Positions 63,911 to 64,000 of a stretch of 64,000 bases of DNA are shown here, piece after piece (the first letter of the stretch is position 1; the number at the start of each line of letters is the position of its first letter). The translations under genes and the position numbers were made by a program. Source of the stretch: Listeria aquatica FSL S10-1188 (lineage in GTDB: Bacteria > Bacillota > Bacilli > Lactobacillales > Listeriaceae); assembly GCF_000525795.1 (NCBI RefSeq), contig NZ_AOCG01000001.1, positions 1 through 64,000 on the forward strand. The letters run 5' to 3'. A model generated the notes under the pieces. It saw nothing but the letters and a program-made list of their open reading frames with translations. It was not told where the DNA came from and did no database searches.

Positions 63911-64000
63911 TTTTTCACCTCCTCAAAAAGTGTATAAAATTTGTTTTATTACGCGTTTAGATCAGCAAATTGTTTTAGATACGCTAAAACGGTTTGTAGC

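Larger units (their letters stand above)
63649..64000. other. Region after rlmH up to window end
   Basis: Holds one terminator and a possible 30-codon frame on the minus strand; otherwise AT-rich and featureless. Confidence 0.6.

Overview
The window is a chromosomal segment of a Listeria-type bacterium (Bacillota, Listeriaceae). The assignment rests on protein sequence and on the conserved order dusB-lysS, cysE-cysS-mrnC-rlmB-rae1-sigH-rpmG-secE-nusG-rplKAJL-rpoBC, nrdDG, metNIQ and walRKHIJ-htrA-rlmH, and on frequent TTG/GTG starts. Accessory content (a pediocin-like bacteriocin, an Fst-like toxin locus, a secreted-protein/ABC cassette) and the absence of internalin genes after rpoC suggest a species other than L. 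monocytogenes. No species name can be assigned from this window alone.

Layout. 1-7.5 kb: dusB, lysS, a cysteine T-box, then cysE-cysS-mrnC-rlmB-rae1-sigH; the ctsR-mcsAB-clpC-radA...gltX block expected between lysS and cysE is absent here. 7.5-15.2 kb: rpmG, secE, nusG, an inserted six-gene cassette (secreted DUF2712-like protein, three ABC-2 type membrane proteins, an ATPase, an anchored protein), then rplK-rplA, the L10 leader, rplJ-rplL. 15.2-26 kb: a tandem-HTH AraC regulator, an epimerase-like gene, an RsmC-like methyltransferase, rpoB, rpoC. 26-43.3 kb: a metabolic/accessory stretch with an L,D-transpeptidase carrying GW-like modules, two GH1 enzymes, TetR/MarR/PadR regulators, a ring-cleaving dioxygenase, a FrdA-like flavoprotein, small enzymes, and a compact Fst-type toxin/antisense-RNA locus at 31.36-31.66 kb. 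43.3-49.6 kb: nrdD-nrdG with NrdR boxes, then a class IIa bacteriocin with its immunity gene, a decayed copy of the nrdD 3' end, and an ABC transporter. 49.6-54.6 kb: methionine-linked genes (nitrilase, metI, metN, metQ under a SAM riboswitch, and a MtnE-like aminotransferase). 54.6-64 kb: tRNA-Asp, walRKHIJ-htrA, a non-coding block rich in DnaA boxes, rlmH, and a possible 30-residue hydrophobic peptide.

Sequence quality. More than twenty genes, including sigH, walK, walH, walI, htrA, metI and metQ, are broken by single-base shifts, nearly always an extra base in a homopolymer of 6-9. Both frames keep good family similarity on each side, so I read these as base-calling errors and annotate full-length genes across them.

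The two most notable systems are the Sec-exported class IIa bacteriocin with its immunity protein (46.6-47.3 kb), made by a genus that is normally the target of such peptides, and the par/Fst-like type I toxin-antitoxin locus, which has both promoters, a shared bidirectional terminator and matching repeats visible.
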